Shown: positions 26,355 to 35,838 of the stretch, one piece after another
Position numbering within the stretch: the stretch's first letter is position 1
Layout of the letters: each line of letters starts with the position of its first letter
Origin: Verrucomicrobiota bacterium
GTDB lineage: Bacteria; Verrucomicrobiota; Verrucomicrobiia; Limisphaerales; UBA1319
Assembly: GCA_022709905.1 (NCBI GenBank)
Contig: JAKLHY010000044.1
Coordinates: 1 to 64,000 of the forward strand
Length of the DNA: 64,000 nucleotides
Direction of reading: 5' to 3'
Position numbers and translations under genes: made by a program
The notes under the pieces: model-generated
The model's database searches: none
What the model saw: the letters and a program-made list of their open reading frames with translations, nothing else
What the model was told of the DNA's origin: nothing

Positions 26355-27551
26355 TTACAGGGAAGCCGCCTCGATTCCCAGGTTCGATGACGACATCAGC
26401 GGCAAGGCGATCGAAAACTCGGTGGCCGCATCCGATGCCGGCGACCGCATTTCAATGGTACCTCCCAGGCTTTTCACAATCTCACTCGCCAGGAAGAGCC
26501 CAACCCCATTGTGCGGCGGACCCTTTGTAGTGAAAAATGCCTCGAAAATGCGCCCTTTGATCGATTCTGGGATCCCGTTACCGTTATCGATGATCCGAAT
26601 ATACTGCCGTTGATCATCCCGGTCGACGCGGATGGTGACTTGGCCATTCGGAGAAATCGACGCCGCCTCGATCGCGTTGTTCATCAGGTAAAGCCCGGCC
26701 CGAGCCAGTTCACTCGAAGGCCCAAGCCACAGACACTCTTGAGTCAACTGAGGCACAAGTGTCACTTTGTTGACCACCGCCAGGAAGTTCGACAAGGTCA
26801 CAATATCCTCGACCAACCTCGACAAAGATACCATCTGGGCCTGCTTGCCCGTCTGCGCAATCAGGAGCAAACTGTGCAGCTTATGACCCGCCCGCTGCAG
26901 GCTCTGGTCAATCACATCAAGTCGTTGCCGCATCTCCAATCCCAGTTCCTCCTCCAATTTAAGCAACTGAACGCTTCCCAAGGCCGCTGCCAGAGGATTA
27001 TTGATCTCGTGGGCAAGACTGGCGGCCAATTGTCCAAAGGTCTTCTGCCAGTGCTCACTGAGCATCTCTTGGTGCAACTGGTTGATGCGCTGTTGCAGCG
27101 TGATTTGTTCCTTGAGCTGATCTTGAAGCTGCTTTACCCGGACCGCGGCCCGGGTTCTAGCCATAAGCTCCTGTTGTTCAATGGGTTTACTGAGGTAGTC
27201 GTGTCCACCGACCTCCAATCCCCGAATCTTGTCTGATTTATCCAGGCGCGCTGTCAGAAACAATACCGGTATGTTCCGAGTCCGTTCGTCGGCCTTAATC
27301 CGGCGGCAGACTTCAAAACCGTCCATTTGGGGCATCATGACATCCAGAATGACGACATCGACATCATGTTCAGCCAGATAGCGCAAAGCGGATTGGCCGT
27401 CTCGGCAGACCGCACACTCCATCCCCGACGCCTGCAAACGCATCTGCAACAGGCGCAATGAATCAGGTTGGTCATCGACCGCAAGAACCTTCGGTTTAAT
27501 CCCAGGTTCTCCGATCGGCCCCCCCGGACGGCTAAAGATCAAGGGCTCCAT
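26355..27551 (-). CDS. Response regulator/histidine kinase fusion (cytoplasmic)
   Basis: A 398-residue signalling protein without transmembrane segments. The receiver domain comes first (about residues 20-140): DD pair in VLAVDDQ, phospho-acceptor Asp in VVILDVMMPQMDG, lysine in YLSKPIEQQE. A coiled coil follows (about 140-165; rich in Q, L and E), then a HisKA domain with SLAHEINNPLAAAL carrying the phosphorylated His, and an HATPase domain with NNAIEAAS, DNGNGIP and GVGLFLASEIV. Such REC-first kinases are sensors controlled by phosphorylation from another kinase. No partner regulator is adjacent. Target unknown. Confidence 0.9.
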   Translation of the reverse strand: MEPLIFSRPGGPIGEPGIKPKVLAVDDQPDSLRLLQMRLQASGMECAVCRDGQSALRYLAEHDVDVVILDVMMPQMDGFEVCRRIKADERTRNIPVLFLTARLDKSDKIRGLEVGGHDYLSKPIEQQELMARTRAAVRVKQLQDQLKEQITLQQRINQLHQEMLSEHWQKTFGQLAASLAHEINNPLAAALGSVQLLKLEEELGLEMRQRLDVIDQSLQRAGHKLHSLLLIAQTGKQAQMVSLSRLVEDIVTLSNFLAVVNKVTLVPQLTQECLWLGPSSELARAGLYLMNNAIEAASISPNGQVTIRVDRDDQRQYIRIIDNGNGIPESIKGRIFEAFFTTKGPPHNGVGLFLASEIVKSLGGTIEMRSPASDAATEFSIALPLMSSSNLGIEAASL

Positions 27552-27641
27552 GGACGGCGACTTTTGGTAATTTCATGCAAAAAAACAAGTCCAAACCACG
27601 AGTGGAGAAGTCGCTCGACTCTCTTCGATCTCTGGCCCTAA

Positions 27642-28508
27642 TCAAGGGATGGCATCCGACTGACTCAGACGATCCAGAAACGTCGTCACTCCTTTGCGAT
27701 ACTCTTCAGATCCCAACGCCAGCGCGTCGTTATGGTCCCCCCTCAATTCGAAAAGCATCTTGGGATCATTGGCTTGCGCAAAGTTCTTTTCCGCATGATG
27801 AAAGGGGACGAGTGTGTCTGATCGGCTGTGCATGATGCAGACCGGGATCTTAATCTGAGGCAAAATGCTCTGGGTATCAAAGCGGATCCGCCCCAGCCAT
27901 CGAACTGGCAACCAGGGAAACAACTCCGCGCCCATGTCCGGAATACTGGTAAATGTGCTTTGGAGAATAAGTCCTCCAAGTGGCTCGCGCCGGGCAAGCT
28001 CCGCGGCAACAGCGCCCCCCAGGGATTCGCCCAATGCGACGATTCGTTCCGCCGCAAATCCCCGTTTCCGCAGCCAGCGATAGGCCGCCATTGCATCCTG
28101 ACAAACTCCCTCCTCACTCGGCCGCCCCTGACTTAAGCCATAACCTCGGTAATCAAAGGCCAGCACACTCACTCCCGTCTCGAGGAGCAGCCGGAACAGA
28201 TCCACTCGGTGGCTCAAGTTTCCCGCATTCCCATGACACAATAGAATCCCCCAACCGCCACGCGGAGAGCCGGGATCCGCCGGAAAGAACCAGGCGTGGA
28301 TTTGCACTTCATCGCGGGTGACCAAAGTCAGATTCTCAAACGGGCGATTCAGTTCCGCCGGCGAGGCGTCCATCGACCTTGAAGGGATGAAGACCTGCGC
28401 CCGTTCGAACCACCGCAGGAACAGCAGCAGGCAAACCGCTCCCGCCGCAATCTTTAAAAGAAGCGGAATATAGGAATTCACGCGCAACACATTACGGGAG
28501 CTTCTCAC
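27642..28508 (-). CDS. Membrane-anchored alpha/beta hydrolase (BEM46-like)
   Basis: A 288-residue serine hydrolase with an N-terminal transmembrane anchor (IPLLLKIAAGAVCLLLFLRWF). The nucleophile elbow is GESLGG; the remaining triad members fit Asp in SRSDTLVPFHHAE and His in RGDHNDA; the oxyanion region is LLCHGNAGNLSHR. Proteins of the YfhR/BEM46 group are peptidases or esterases of unknown physiological substrate. The start is a GTG at 28508, or a GTG at 28493 that would just overlap the upstream stop. It overlaps the end of the aldo/keto reductase gene, so the two are translationally coupled. Confidence 0.85.
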   Translation of the reverse strand: MRSSRNVLRVNSYIPLLLKIAAGAVCLLLFLRWFERAQVFIPSRSMDASPAELNRPFENLTLVTRDEVQIHAWFFPADPGSPRGGWGILLCHGNAGNLSHRVDLFRLLLETGVSVLAFDYRGYGLSQGRPSEEGVCQDAMAAYRWLRKRGFAAERIVALGESLGGAVAAELARREPLGGLILQSTFTSIPDMGAELFPWLPVRWLGRIRFDTQSILPQIKIPVCIMHSRSDTLVPFHHAEKNFAQANDPKMLFELRGDHNDALALGSEEYRKGVTTFLDRLSQSDAIP

Positions 28509-29436
28509 CCCGGGCGGGCAAATACAATCGATACCACTCCTCGCGCGTCAACCCCAGATCATCCGCCATCGCCGCCTCCCGGATGCGCTCAGGACGAATG
28601 GATCCAATGATTGGGACGATGTGTGCCGGATGTCTCATCAACCAAGCCAAGGCTAAGACAGTCATCGTGGTTTCCCGCTCTCTCGACAGGATTTTCATGG
28701 CCTCCAAAACGGGCAATAATCGCCCTCGTCGCGCGTCCTGGTGACCCTGCAAAGCGCCTTCTGCGAGTAGCCCGCCGCCCAGCGGACTCCACGCCAGCGG
28801 CGTGATTTTATCCGCCAGGCATTGATCCAAGGTGCCGTCATGAAGACAATCCAATCGCGCGAGACTGATCTCGACCTGGTTAACGATCAAAGGCATCGGA
28901 CATACCCTTTGCAGGGCCGAGACTTGCGAGGGCAGAAAATTACTTACGCCAAACTCGCGGACCTTGCCGGATTGCTTCAGCTGACTGAACGCTTGCGCCA
29001 CTTCGTCCGGGTCCATCAGAAAATCAGGCCGATGCAACTGATATAGATCGATGGTTTCCACCCCCAAACGCCGCAACGATTGCTCGCACGACCAGGTGAT
29101 ATGTCGCGCTGAGAAATCATAACGATGTGGCGCAGAAGCCTCCGGATCGCCAGCCCACCGAATCCCGCACTTGGTGGCCACCAGAATATCTTCCCGCATC
29201 TCCGGCGCCTCTCTCAAAGCCTCCCCAAAAATGCTCTCCGCCATCCCCCCACAGTAAATATCCGCGTGGTCAAACAAGCGATAACCCGCCTCGTAAGCCG
29301 CCAGAATAGCCCGCCGTCCCTGCGCGCGGCTCGATTCTGTCACTTCCTCCGATTTCGATGTGCCCGCCAGGCGCCAACAGCCATAGGCGAGAGTTGTTGT
29401 GCGTAAAATGCTGTTTCCCAGAGGAATAGTCTTCAT
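28492..29436 (-). CDS. Aldo/keto reductase
   Basis: A 314-residue NAD(P)H-dependent oxidoreductase of the YdhF-like branch. The family pattern is intact: catalytic Asp/Tyr in FDHADIYCGGMAESIFGEAL, Lys in VATKCGIRW, His in LYQLHRPDFLMDPDEV, and the C-terminal cofactor segment IIGSIRPERIREA. Substrates are usually small aldehydes, ketones or sugars and cannot be predicted. The end overlaps the start of the hydrolase gene by 17 bases, so both form one transcript. Confidence 0.9.
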   Translation of the reverse strand: MKTIPLGNSILRTTTLAYGCWRLAGTSKSEEVTESSRAQGRRAILAAYEAGYRLFDHADIYCGGMAESIFGEALREAPEMREDILVATKCGIRWAGDPEASAPHRYDFSARHITWSCEQSLRRLGVETIDLYQLHRPDFLMDPDEVAQAFSQLKQSGKVREFGVSNFLPSQVSALQRVCPMPLIVNQVEISLARLDCLHDGTLDQCLADKITPLAWSPLGGGLLAEGALQGHQDARRGRLLPVLEAMKILSRERETTMTVLALAWLMRHPAHIVPIIGSIRPERIREAAMADDLGLTREEWYRLYLPARGEKLP

Positions 29437-29654
29437 GAGTCGTTGGGTACGCTCAGCAGGGTAACGTCATTTCATACCCCTGCCAAGCGCTTTTGAGAGA
29501 CACCACACTAGTGAACTCGGCCATATTTTCGTGCTGCCTTGCGGCCGTCAAAACTAAAGTCAGCAAAGTGCGTTGACGACCACTGCCCTCTACTGAGTGC
29601 CGACTGCCAATTGCCGATTGCGGGCTCACTCCGTCCCCCTGCCGCCCGGCGTCA

Positions 29655-29870
29655 CTAACCGCACGAGCCGATCGTGGCCGCCGCCTGTTCAGTCGTGCCC
29701 TCAGCCAGATGCTGGCTGGTGGCAGCCACCTGGCCCGATGCCGCTGTCACTTGATCGGAACTGCTTTTTACGGCCTCAACAACCCTTCGGATAGATCGGC
29801 TCAGGTAACTCGCCAGGCATACAGAGACACCCACGATCACCAACAAAACCAGCCCGAACAGAACATAGGT
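29655..29870 (-). pseudogene. Remnant of a methyl-accepting chemotaxis protein (membrane and early signalling segment)
   Basis: A frame of about 70 codons encodes a transmembrane helix (VLFGLVLLVIVGVSVCLASYLS), a HAMP-like exit (RSIRRVVEAVKSSSDQ) and the beginning of a chemoreceptor signalling helix (TAASGQVAATSQHLAEGTTEQAAA), then stops after IGSCG at a TAG. A whole receptor continues for more than 250 residues after EQAA, so this is a fragment cut at both ends. It starts immediately after the GT39 gene end in another frame and is followed by non-coding DNA. No ribosome site or start is evident. Confidence 0.7.
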
Positions 29871-29872
29871 TG

Positions 29873-31414
29873 TTACTTGCTGATGGCCCTGAAACGCAGC
29901 GCGTTGAGTCTCAGGGTGCGCTGGCTGAAGTGCCGGAGGGGCGCCTCCATTGAGATCGGGATCGATCCTGTTTCGATTTCAGCGCCGAGTTCATCGAGAA
30001 GGGTCGTCAGAGCATCAGGAACGGCCTCAGACCGGGTCTGATCCCAAATGACCCAGCCGCGCCCATGAGTGACCGGCAATCTCAAGCCAGGCTCCCGAGG
30101 GGTCATCACGGCGTGTCCCGGCAGCAGAAGGCGCAGGTTCCCTGCGAGCCAGGTATTCTCGGCAAGAATGACGTCCCCGGGTAGAATCTGAGGACGCCAC
30201 GTATCGACCAGTTGGGAGAGAGGCGCATTCAGCGCAACAGGCCGTTGACTCCACTCGGCAAACCAGACTCTCCCGGCCAAAAGCATCGCGGTGAAGACCA
30301 TGATGACAAACGCTAATCCTTGGAAACGTCGATAAACGACCTCGGACAAATGGTTTTCCCGGAGTGCCGCAAACAACAGCGGAATCGCGAGGAACAGCGG
30401 AGTCAGCCAGCGTTCCTTCAGATTGGACGCACCACTGATGAGAACCCCGATGGCCAGAAGGACGATATTGGCCGCGAGCGTCCGCCATACCAAGCGCACA
30501 GGAGGTCGGCTCATGGCGTTCTGGAAAAGAGACTTCATGGAAAGCCCGCGCCACCCGATCAGAACGACAAACAGAACACCGAGCAACATCAGCGGATCGG
30601 CCCAGGTCTGGATTACGTTGCCCAATCCTTTGGCGGCAGTCACCCACCAGGCGTGTTCCCGGGCCATTTCCAACTTCTGAACGCTTTTGGTTACGACGTG
30701 CGGATTCTGAATTGCCCAATATAAGTGGAGTGCGACGCAGGCCGCCGCAGAGCTCGCGAACCAGAAGATCTTTGGACTGGCGAAACGTTGCCGCAAGACC
30801 GGATCCCAGAAAACAGCCACCGCCAGTCCCGACAGGAGCAATGCATAGCTGTAATTGCTGAGCAACCCGAGCCCCACGCAGAAACCCAGAGACAAGTACC
30901 TCAGCCGGTGCCCGGAATTGATCAGACCCAATACCGCCACCCAGGTTGCGGCCGCGACGCAAGTCACCAGAACCGTATGGGTCAACTCCCGCTGCGCTTC
31001 CCAGGAGAGATGAGGGAGAAAGAACAACGACCACACCACAATCGAGGCGGCCCGGCGGTTGCACAGCAGCTGTCGCGCCGCCCGGAAAGCAAACAGAAAA
31101 ATCCCGAATAAGAGGGCATTCTTAAGCACAGACAAGCCCAACACTGAGACTCCCGTAATCTCGAAGATCAGAATCTGCAGCCAGGTGTAGAGCGGAGGCT
31201 GAGGGCCATAACCCCACTGCCATCGTTGGGTGAAAAGCAATTGCTCGGCCTCGTCCAGACCCGCAGTGGGTGAAATCATCAACCTCAGGAATGCCATGCC
31301 GCTGAAGTAAAGCAGCAGGATCCAAAGCACACCCCTGTCGCCCCAGGCGTCTGCCTTGGGGCCAGGGATCGGTTCCTTCGTTTCGGGCAGATCAGATGGT
31401 TCACGCCGGTTCAT
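29873..31414 (-). CDS. GT39-like membrane glycosyltransferase
   Basis: A 513-residue protein with about ten to twelve transmembrane helices and the ArnT/PMT hallmark in the first external loop: DEAEQLLFTQRWQWGYGPQPPLYTW, where an acidic pair and the P-P-L-Y-T-W segment bind the polyprenyl-phosphate sugar donor. Such enzymes transfer a sugar from polyprenyl phosphate to lipid, protein or glycan on the outer face of the inner membrane. I use ATG 31414 (GGA ribosome site); the frame is open to ATG 31483. It is divergent from the kinase array and may belong with it. Confidence 0.8.
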   Translation of the reverse strand: MNRREPSDLPETKEPIPGPKADAWGDRGVLWILLLYFSGMAFLRLMISPTAGLDEAEQLLFTQRWQWGYGPQPPLYTWLQILIFEITGVSVLGLSVLKNALLFGIFLFAFRAARQLLCNRRAASIVVWSLFFLPHLSWEAQRELTHTVLVTCVAAATWVAVLGLINSGHRLRYLSLGFCVGLGLLSNYSYALLLSGLAVAVFWDPVLRQRFASPKIFWFASSAAACVALHLYWAIQNPHVVTKSVQKLEMAREHAWWVTAAKGLGNVIQTWADPLMLLGVLFVVLIGWRGLSMKSLFQNAMSRPPVRLVWRTLAANIVLLAIGVLISGASNLKERWLTPLFLAIPLLFAALRENHLSEVVYRRFQGLAFVIMVFTAMLLAGRVWFAEWSQRPVALNAPLSQLVDTWRPQILPGDVILAENTWLAGNLRLLLPGHAVMTPREPGLRLPVTHGRGWVIWDQTRSEAVPDALTTLLDELGAEIETGSIPISMEAPLRHFSQRTLRLNALRFRAISK

Positions 31415-31571
31415 GATTCCGTGGCAGCCTTGAATGCGAGGCATAGCCTGCGTCAATGAAAAGAGTCTATTCCGTCGGTTCATTTTGGGTCAACGCTGGT
31501 GTCCGTTCCGAAGCCCGGGACTTGAAAGCCGATCCAAACGACGCAATGATGGTCCAAAACTGAACTGTTCT

Positions 31572-32450
31572 ATGAGCCGATCTCCCATTCTTCCTCGAAG
31601 CAGACCCAGGGGGTACCGGGAGAAAATCGAATGCCAGCCCGATTGGCAAGCGGCCTTGAAAGCCGCTCAGTTGTGCGGCATCGCCGAAGTGTATGGCGGG
31701 GACGCCGGCCAAGCCATCACCCAAAACCGGACCAGCGAAGTCCGAAAGCTGGAAGTGCGTCGTGATGGCTTCCCAACGACGCTTTATGTCAAGAAATATT
31801 GGGCGCCGACCTGGGGGCATGTCTGGCGAGGCGTTTTCCGCGGCACCTTTTTCGGGACCTCCAAAGTCCGGCGTGAGTACGACAATCTACAACGGCTGCG
31901 CAGTCTGGGACTGGACGCTCCCGAGCCGGTCGCCTGCGGAGAAGAACGATGTTTTGGATTCCTTGTCCGGAGTTACCTGATCAGCGCGGGGATACCGGAT
32001 CCCATGCCCTTGGATTGGTACATCGGTCGTTTTCTGAAAGAGATGTCTCGCCCGGATCAGTCGCGTGTCCGCCATGAGCTCATCGAACGTCTCGCCCGCC
32101 ACACCCGTTCCATGCATGGCCACGGCTTTGTTCATTACGATTATTTCTGGCGTAATATCCTCCTGTCTGGAGGCAAACTGGATCATTTCTACCTCATCGA
32201 TGCCCACAAAGGTTGCCTGCGATCCAGCCGTAGAATCGAGACGCTTCGGATTGTCGATCTAGCCGCCCTGGATGCTCCCGCTCCCGCCTTCCTGCGGCGA
32301 TCCGAACGGCTGCGGTTTTTTCTGTGCTACCGGGATCACCGGCGGCTGACCCGCCAGGACAGGAGGCTCATCCGGCGGATTCTGGATTACGCCAGACCTT
32401 TGCGAGGCCGCCAATTGGAACGTGTCCGGCAAGCCGCCGAATCCACCTGA
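31572..32450 (+). CDS. Lipopolysaccharide kinase-like protein 1 (InaA/Kdo kinase fold)
   Basis: A 292-residue kinase-like protein. The catalytic loop is HGHGFVHYDYFWRNILL, with Asp and the metal-binding Asn both present, followed by LIDAHKG at the DFG position. Upstream, LYVKKYW supplies the ATP-binding lysine and YDNLQRLRSLGLDAPEPVACGE is typical of the family. Bacterial members phosphorylate heptose or Kdo residues of the lipopolysaccharide core. The start is taken at ATG 31572; a longer frame is unlike kinases. It is the first of three same-strand kinase genes and is separated from the next by 38 bases. Confidence 0.8.
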   Translation: MSRSPILPRSRPRGYREKIECQPDWQAALKAAQLCGIAEVYGGDAGQAITQNRTSEVRKLEVRRDGFPTTLYVKKYWAPTWGHVWRGVFRGTFFGTSKVRREYDNLQRLRSLGLDAPEPVACGEERCFGFLVRSYLISAGIPDPMPLDWYIGRFLKEMSRPDQSRVRHELIERLARHTRSMHGHGFVHYDYFWRNILLSGGKLDHFYLIDAHKGCLRSSRRIETLRIVDLAALDAPAPAFLRRSERLRFFLCYRDHRRLTRQDRRLIRRILDYARPLRGRQLERVRQAAEST

Positions 32451-32488
32451 AAGATTCGGTTTGCGACCGTTGTCGTCCCTGGGGCATC

Positions 32489-33292
32489 ATGCTCGAAATG
32501 CTCAGCATTGCCGCTGATTTTCAGGAATGGTTCACCCCGCTGGGATTGGATACATGCGACCGGGTGGCGCATCGTTTCATGCCGCACCTGCCGAAAGACG
32601 GATCCGGTGTTCAAGTCGAACGTCGGGTCCTCGTTGCTCCGGGGAAAAATGAATTGAGGATCTTTTTCAAAATCTACCGCCATGCATCGCCTTCGTGGCG
32701 ATTCTGGAACCGCCCCTCCAAGGCCCGGAGGGAATACGAGAATTACTCTGCCCTCAGCCGGCTGGGAATCCGTTGTCCCCGTCGAGTGGTCTGTGGTGAG
32801 AAACGCACTTTTCTGGGCCGTCTGCGATACGCGTTTATCGCCACCGAAGCCGTTGAAGGGGCTCGGACCCTGGCGGAACTCCTCGGGCCCGAATCCCGCG
32901 CTCGAGAGGAAGCCGTTCCCCGGGAGATTCGAAGCCATCTGGTCGCCGAACTCGCCCGGATGACCCGCGTCATTCATCAGGCCGGTTTCTTCCACAATGA
33001 CCTGGTTTGGCGCAATATTCTGGTTTCGGAAATGACGTCGGGTTCGCCCTTGATCTGGTGGATCGACTGCCCCCGAGGCCGGTTTGTGCGATGCCATTGG
33101 CGCCGCAGCCGCCTGCGAGTCAAAGATCTGGCGGCCCTCGACAAATCTGCGTCTCTCTATTGCACCCGGTCCGAGCGCCTGGCTTTTCTGTTGCGTTATC
33201 TTGAAAGGAACGGCGCCGACGACGAAGTGCGCCGCTGGGCGCGGGCCATTCAAGAATATCGAAAAAAACGGTGGCCTGATGACTGGCATTGA
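32489..33292 (+). CDS. Lipopolysaccharide kinase-like protein 2
   Basis: A 267-residue kinase-like protein. The catalytic loop is HQAGFFHNDLVWRNILV with intact H-N-D and N, followed by WWIDCPRG in place of DFG. The ATP lysine is in RIFFKIYRH, and the segment RREYENYSALSRLGIRCPRRVVCGEK shares the plan of protein 1. ATG 32489 is preferred. The end overlaps the start of protein 3 by 14 bases, indicating translational coupling. It belongs to the same cluster and probably modifies the same surface lipid or glycan; the precise acceptor is unknown. Confidence 0.8.
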   Translation: MLEMLSIAADFQEWFTPLGLDTCDRVAHRFMPHLPKDGSGVQVERRVLVAPGKNELRIFFKIYRHASPSWRFWNRPSKARREYENYSALSRLGIRCPRRVVCGEKRTFLGRLRYAFIATEAVEGARTLAELLGPESRAREEAVPREIRSHLVAELARMTRVIHQAGFFHNDLVWRNILVSEMTSGSPLIWWIDCPRGRFVRCHWRRSRLRVKDLAALDKSASLYCTRSERLAFLLRYLERNGADDEVRRWARAIQEYRKKRWPDDWH

Positions 33293-34154
33293 CACGATAA
33301 CATGGGATTCGGGGCGCATGCAGGTCCATCGCAGGTATGCGTCACTGCTGGAGGCCAGCAGCTTGACGACCCTGGGCCAGGTGATGGGTTATGCCGGCGG
33401 TCAAATGATGCGGTCGGTTCCGGGAAGATCCACCGTCCGGATCGAACTGAGCCAGGCGGGACAGGAGCCGCAGGTCGCCTATCTGAAGCGCTACGATCCC
33501 GCATACCTGAACTTGAAAACTCGCTGGCTCAGACGCATTCACTGCGTCATCGCTGACGAGGCTTTGCATGAATGGACCATGATTCACCGTTTGCGCCAGC
33601 ACGGATTCCACGCCCCCGAACCAATCGCCGCAGGCCAGATCCTGTCGCCCGGTTGGAATCCGATCGTCACGCATAGTTTTGTCCTGACCGCGCACATCGC
33701 GCAAGGCATTGCCGCGCACGAACACCTGAAGTTGCTATCTGCTCAAGCGCGGCTCGCGTTAATGGAACGTGTCGGCGCCTTGACCCGGCGATTTCATCAG
33801 GCCGGGTTCATCCATAAAGACTATTATCTGAGTCATATCTGGGCTTCCCCAAGCCAGTCGGAGAAACCCGATCTATACCTGATCGATTTGCAGCGGCTCA
33901 TCGGCCCGGGCCGTTTCAGCCCGCGATGGCGAGTAAAGGATCTCGCGGCGCTCGTCTATTCCGCCGGATTAGCGGGAGCCACGCCAGCGGACCTGGGGGC
34001 TTTCCATCGGCATTATTTCAATGCCGATCCTTTGGGAAGCCTGGAAAAGAATTGGATCCGGCGAATCGATCGGCGAGTCCAAGCCCTCACCCGCCGCCGG
34101 CCCAAATACGATGTCATTTGGGATCGACCCGGCATCCGGCCGACCAACGTTTGA
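33279..34154 (+). CDS. WaaP/RfaP-like lipopolysaccharide core heptose kinase
   Basis: A 291-residue kinase-like protein of the WaaP type: the catalytic loop HQAGFIHKDYYLSHIW has Asp followed by the His that replaces Asn in WaaP proteins (H-R-D-x-Y-x-C-H-F in enterobacteria). LIDLQR stands at the DFG position and YLKRYD supplies the ATP lysine; WRVKDLAALVYSA is shared with the other members. WaaP phosphorylates heptose I of the inner core and is needed for outer-membrane stability. The start at ATG 33279 overlaps the previous gene. The three genes probably form an operon. Confidence 0.85.
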   Translation: MTGIDTITWDSGRMQVHRRYASLLEASSLTTLGQVMGYAGGQMMRSVPGRSTVRIELSQAGQEPQVAYLKRYDPAYLNLKTRWLRRIHCVIADEALHEWTMIHRLRQHGFHAPEPIAAGQILSPGWNPIVTHSFVLTAHIAQGIAAHEHLKLLSAQARLALMERVGALTRRFHQAGFIHKDYYLSHIWASPSQSEKPDLYLIDLQRLIGPGRFSPRWRVKDLAALVYSAGLAGATPADLGAFHRHYFNADPLGSLEKNWIRRIDRRVQALTRRRPKYDVIWDRPGIRPTNV

Positions 34155-34214
34155 CACCTCATCCGGAGGATGTCTTGATGGCGCTGTCGATTAGCCCAAC
34201 CTGCGGCTCCCTGG

Positions 34215-35813
34215 CTACTCCAGATAACCCAGGTTCCGCAATCGATCCTCGATCCTCGCTGAATCCTCGTCAGAATATTCCGGTTGCGGTGGGGTGACCG
34301 CGCTTCCGGGCTGGAGCTCGCGCCGGGGGGGGTATGCATCTAGAAAGTCGTCCTCGAGAGCCGCCGTGATCGGTTCGGCGTCCATGTCCTTGGCAATGGG
34401 CAGGCCGAACAACTGCAACACGGTGGGGGCAATACTCTCAATGGCCTGGGGCGACAAACGCGCGCCTTGCCTCACGTTCGGTCCGGCCAACAGGACAACG
34501 CCTTCCGGCTCATGCCCGCCGTCGCGGAGGATGTGCTTGTTGGGGGTAAAGCAGCCGGCCGAGCACACATCCCGGCGGAAACTGGGCGGTACATCGTAGG
34601 GTTTGGACAGAATCACCACGAGGTCCGGTCCAGCCTCGGCGTGCGGGCCTTGGTACAAATTTTCCGCTTCGTGAATCTCGGCGCAAACCTTCGTGCCGTC
34701 CGATCCGCGAAGCTCGAGCAGTTCTTGCGCGATCTTGCGCCGCAAGGCTCGCCACTCGGCTTCCGGCACGATCCCCTCGGGATACTTGCCCACTCGGTTG
34801 ATGCGGATGCCGGCCGCGCGGGATTCCAACGGATCCGCCCACACCGTCGTCCCCGACCAATCGACGAGGCCGCACTTCGTGTCAATGGGCACCCCGAATT
34901 TCGTGCGCCATGCGCGCGGCAACATGCCGACAAAGCTGAACTTGCGCTTCAAGTAGCCGCCGTCAGCCAGCCAGCGGTTCGTATTGAAGAAAGTTCGCGG
35001 AATCGGGCCGAAACCGTGATCCGAAACCATCAAAAACGCGCATTCCCTGCCGGCCGCCTCCAAAACGGAGCCGATATGCCCATCGATCTGCCGGAAGAGC
35101 TGTTCCATTCTCTCGGAAATCCTGTTTTCCGGCGCGATGGAGGGATCCGCATACTGCCAGCCAAAATGCTGAATCCGATCCAGCACAAGCCAGACTGACA
35201 TCATGAATTGCCACGATTGTTCGCGCATCAATTTCACCGTCGCGTCGGCGTGGCATTGCAGGACACGCGCATTCTCGTCGACGAACGCGAGCATTTCCTT
35301 CTCGTAGTTCTTTGATCCTGGACGGGCGTGTGGATAGTGGACGACATCGACGATAAAGCCAGGGAACTGCCGGGCCAGTTCCGCCGGGTGGGTCGTCATC
35401 CCCGTGGTTTCGGCGGCGAAGGCGTCGCTGGTGATAAAACCATTGACCGGATAGACCGGAGAGCTCATTGGCACGTTGAACGCGCCGGTCAGTTTGCCGT
35501 GGGCGTTCAGCCGCTGCCAGATGGTCGGCGCATCGACGTCACGCGAGGTGTTCAGCCGGCGCTGGTAGTAATCTCCCCGCGGCGTGTGACGGAAATGGTA
35601 GATGCCATGTTTCCCGGGATTCGTGCCGGTCACCAAGCTCGTCCAAGCCGGCGGCGTCAGCGCGGGGGTTGTCGAGTTGAGGACGCCGTGGGCGCCGTGG
35701 GCCATCAGCCCGCCGAGCGTCGGCATGACCCCGCGCTCGACCCACGAGGACAGGTTGGTCCACGTCGCGCCATCGAGTCCGAGAATAAAAACCGATTTCG
35801 CTGGCTCAGGCAC
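34215..35813 (-). CDS. Alkaline-phosphatase-superfamily phosphohydrolase/phosphodiesterase A
   Basis: A 532-residue protein of the COG3379-type predicted phosphohydrolase/phosphomutase group. It opens FILGLDGATWTNL, with the first metal Asp, and STTPALTPPAWTSLVTGTNPGKHGIYHF around residues 47-74 holds the nucleophile Thr/Ser position. MVSDHGFGP gives the second metal site (D-H), and HILRDGGHEPEGVVLLAGP supplies the late histidine. No signal peptide is visible, so it is likely cytoplasmic. The GTG start at 35813 is 25 bases from the divergent partner. The substrate is unknown; a nucleotide-sugar or a phosphorylated glycolipid is plausible from context. Confidence 0.82.
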   Translation of the reverse strand: MPEPAKSVFILGLDGATWTNLSSWVERGVMPTLGGLMAHGAHGVLNSTTPALTPPAWTSLVTGTNPGKHGIYHFRHTPRGDYYQRRLNTSRDVDAPTIWQRLNAHGKLTGAFNVPMSSPVYPVNGFITSDAFAAETTGMTTHPAELARQFPGFIVDVVHYPHARPGSKNYEKEMLAFVDENARVLQCHADATVKLMREQSWQFMMSVWLVLDRIQHFGWQYADPSIAPENRISERMEQLFRQIDGHIGSVLEAAGRECAFLMVSDHGFGPIPRTFFNTNRWLADGGYLKRKFSFVGMLPRAWRTKFGVPIDTKCGLVDWSGTTVWADPLESRAAGIRINRVGKYPEGIVPEAEWRALRRKIAQELLELRGSDGTKVCAEIHEAENLYQGPHAEAGPDLVVILSKPYDVPPSFRRDVCSAGCFTPNKHILRDGGHEPEGVVLLAGPNVRQGARLSPQAIESIAPTVLQLFGLPIAKDMDAEPITAALEDDFLDAYPPRRELQPGSAVTPPQPEYSDEDSARIEDRLRNLGYLE

Positions 35814-35838
35814 TCAATAGGGGTATAACAAATGTCCC

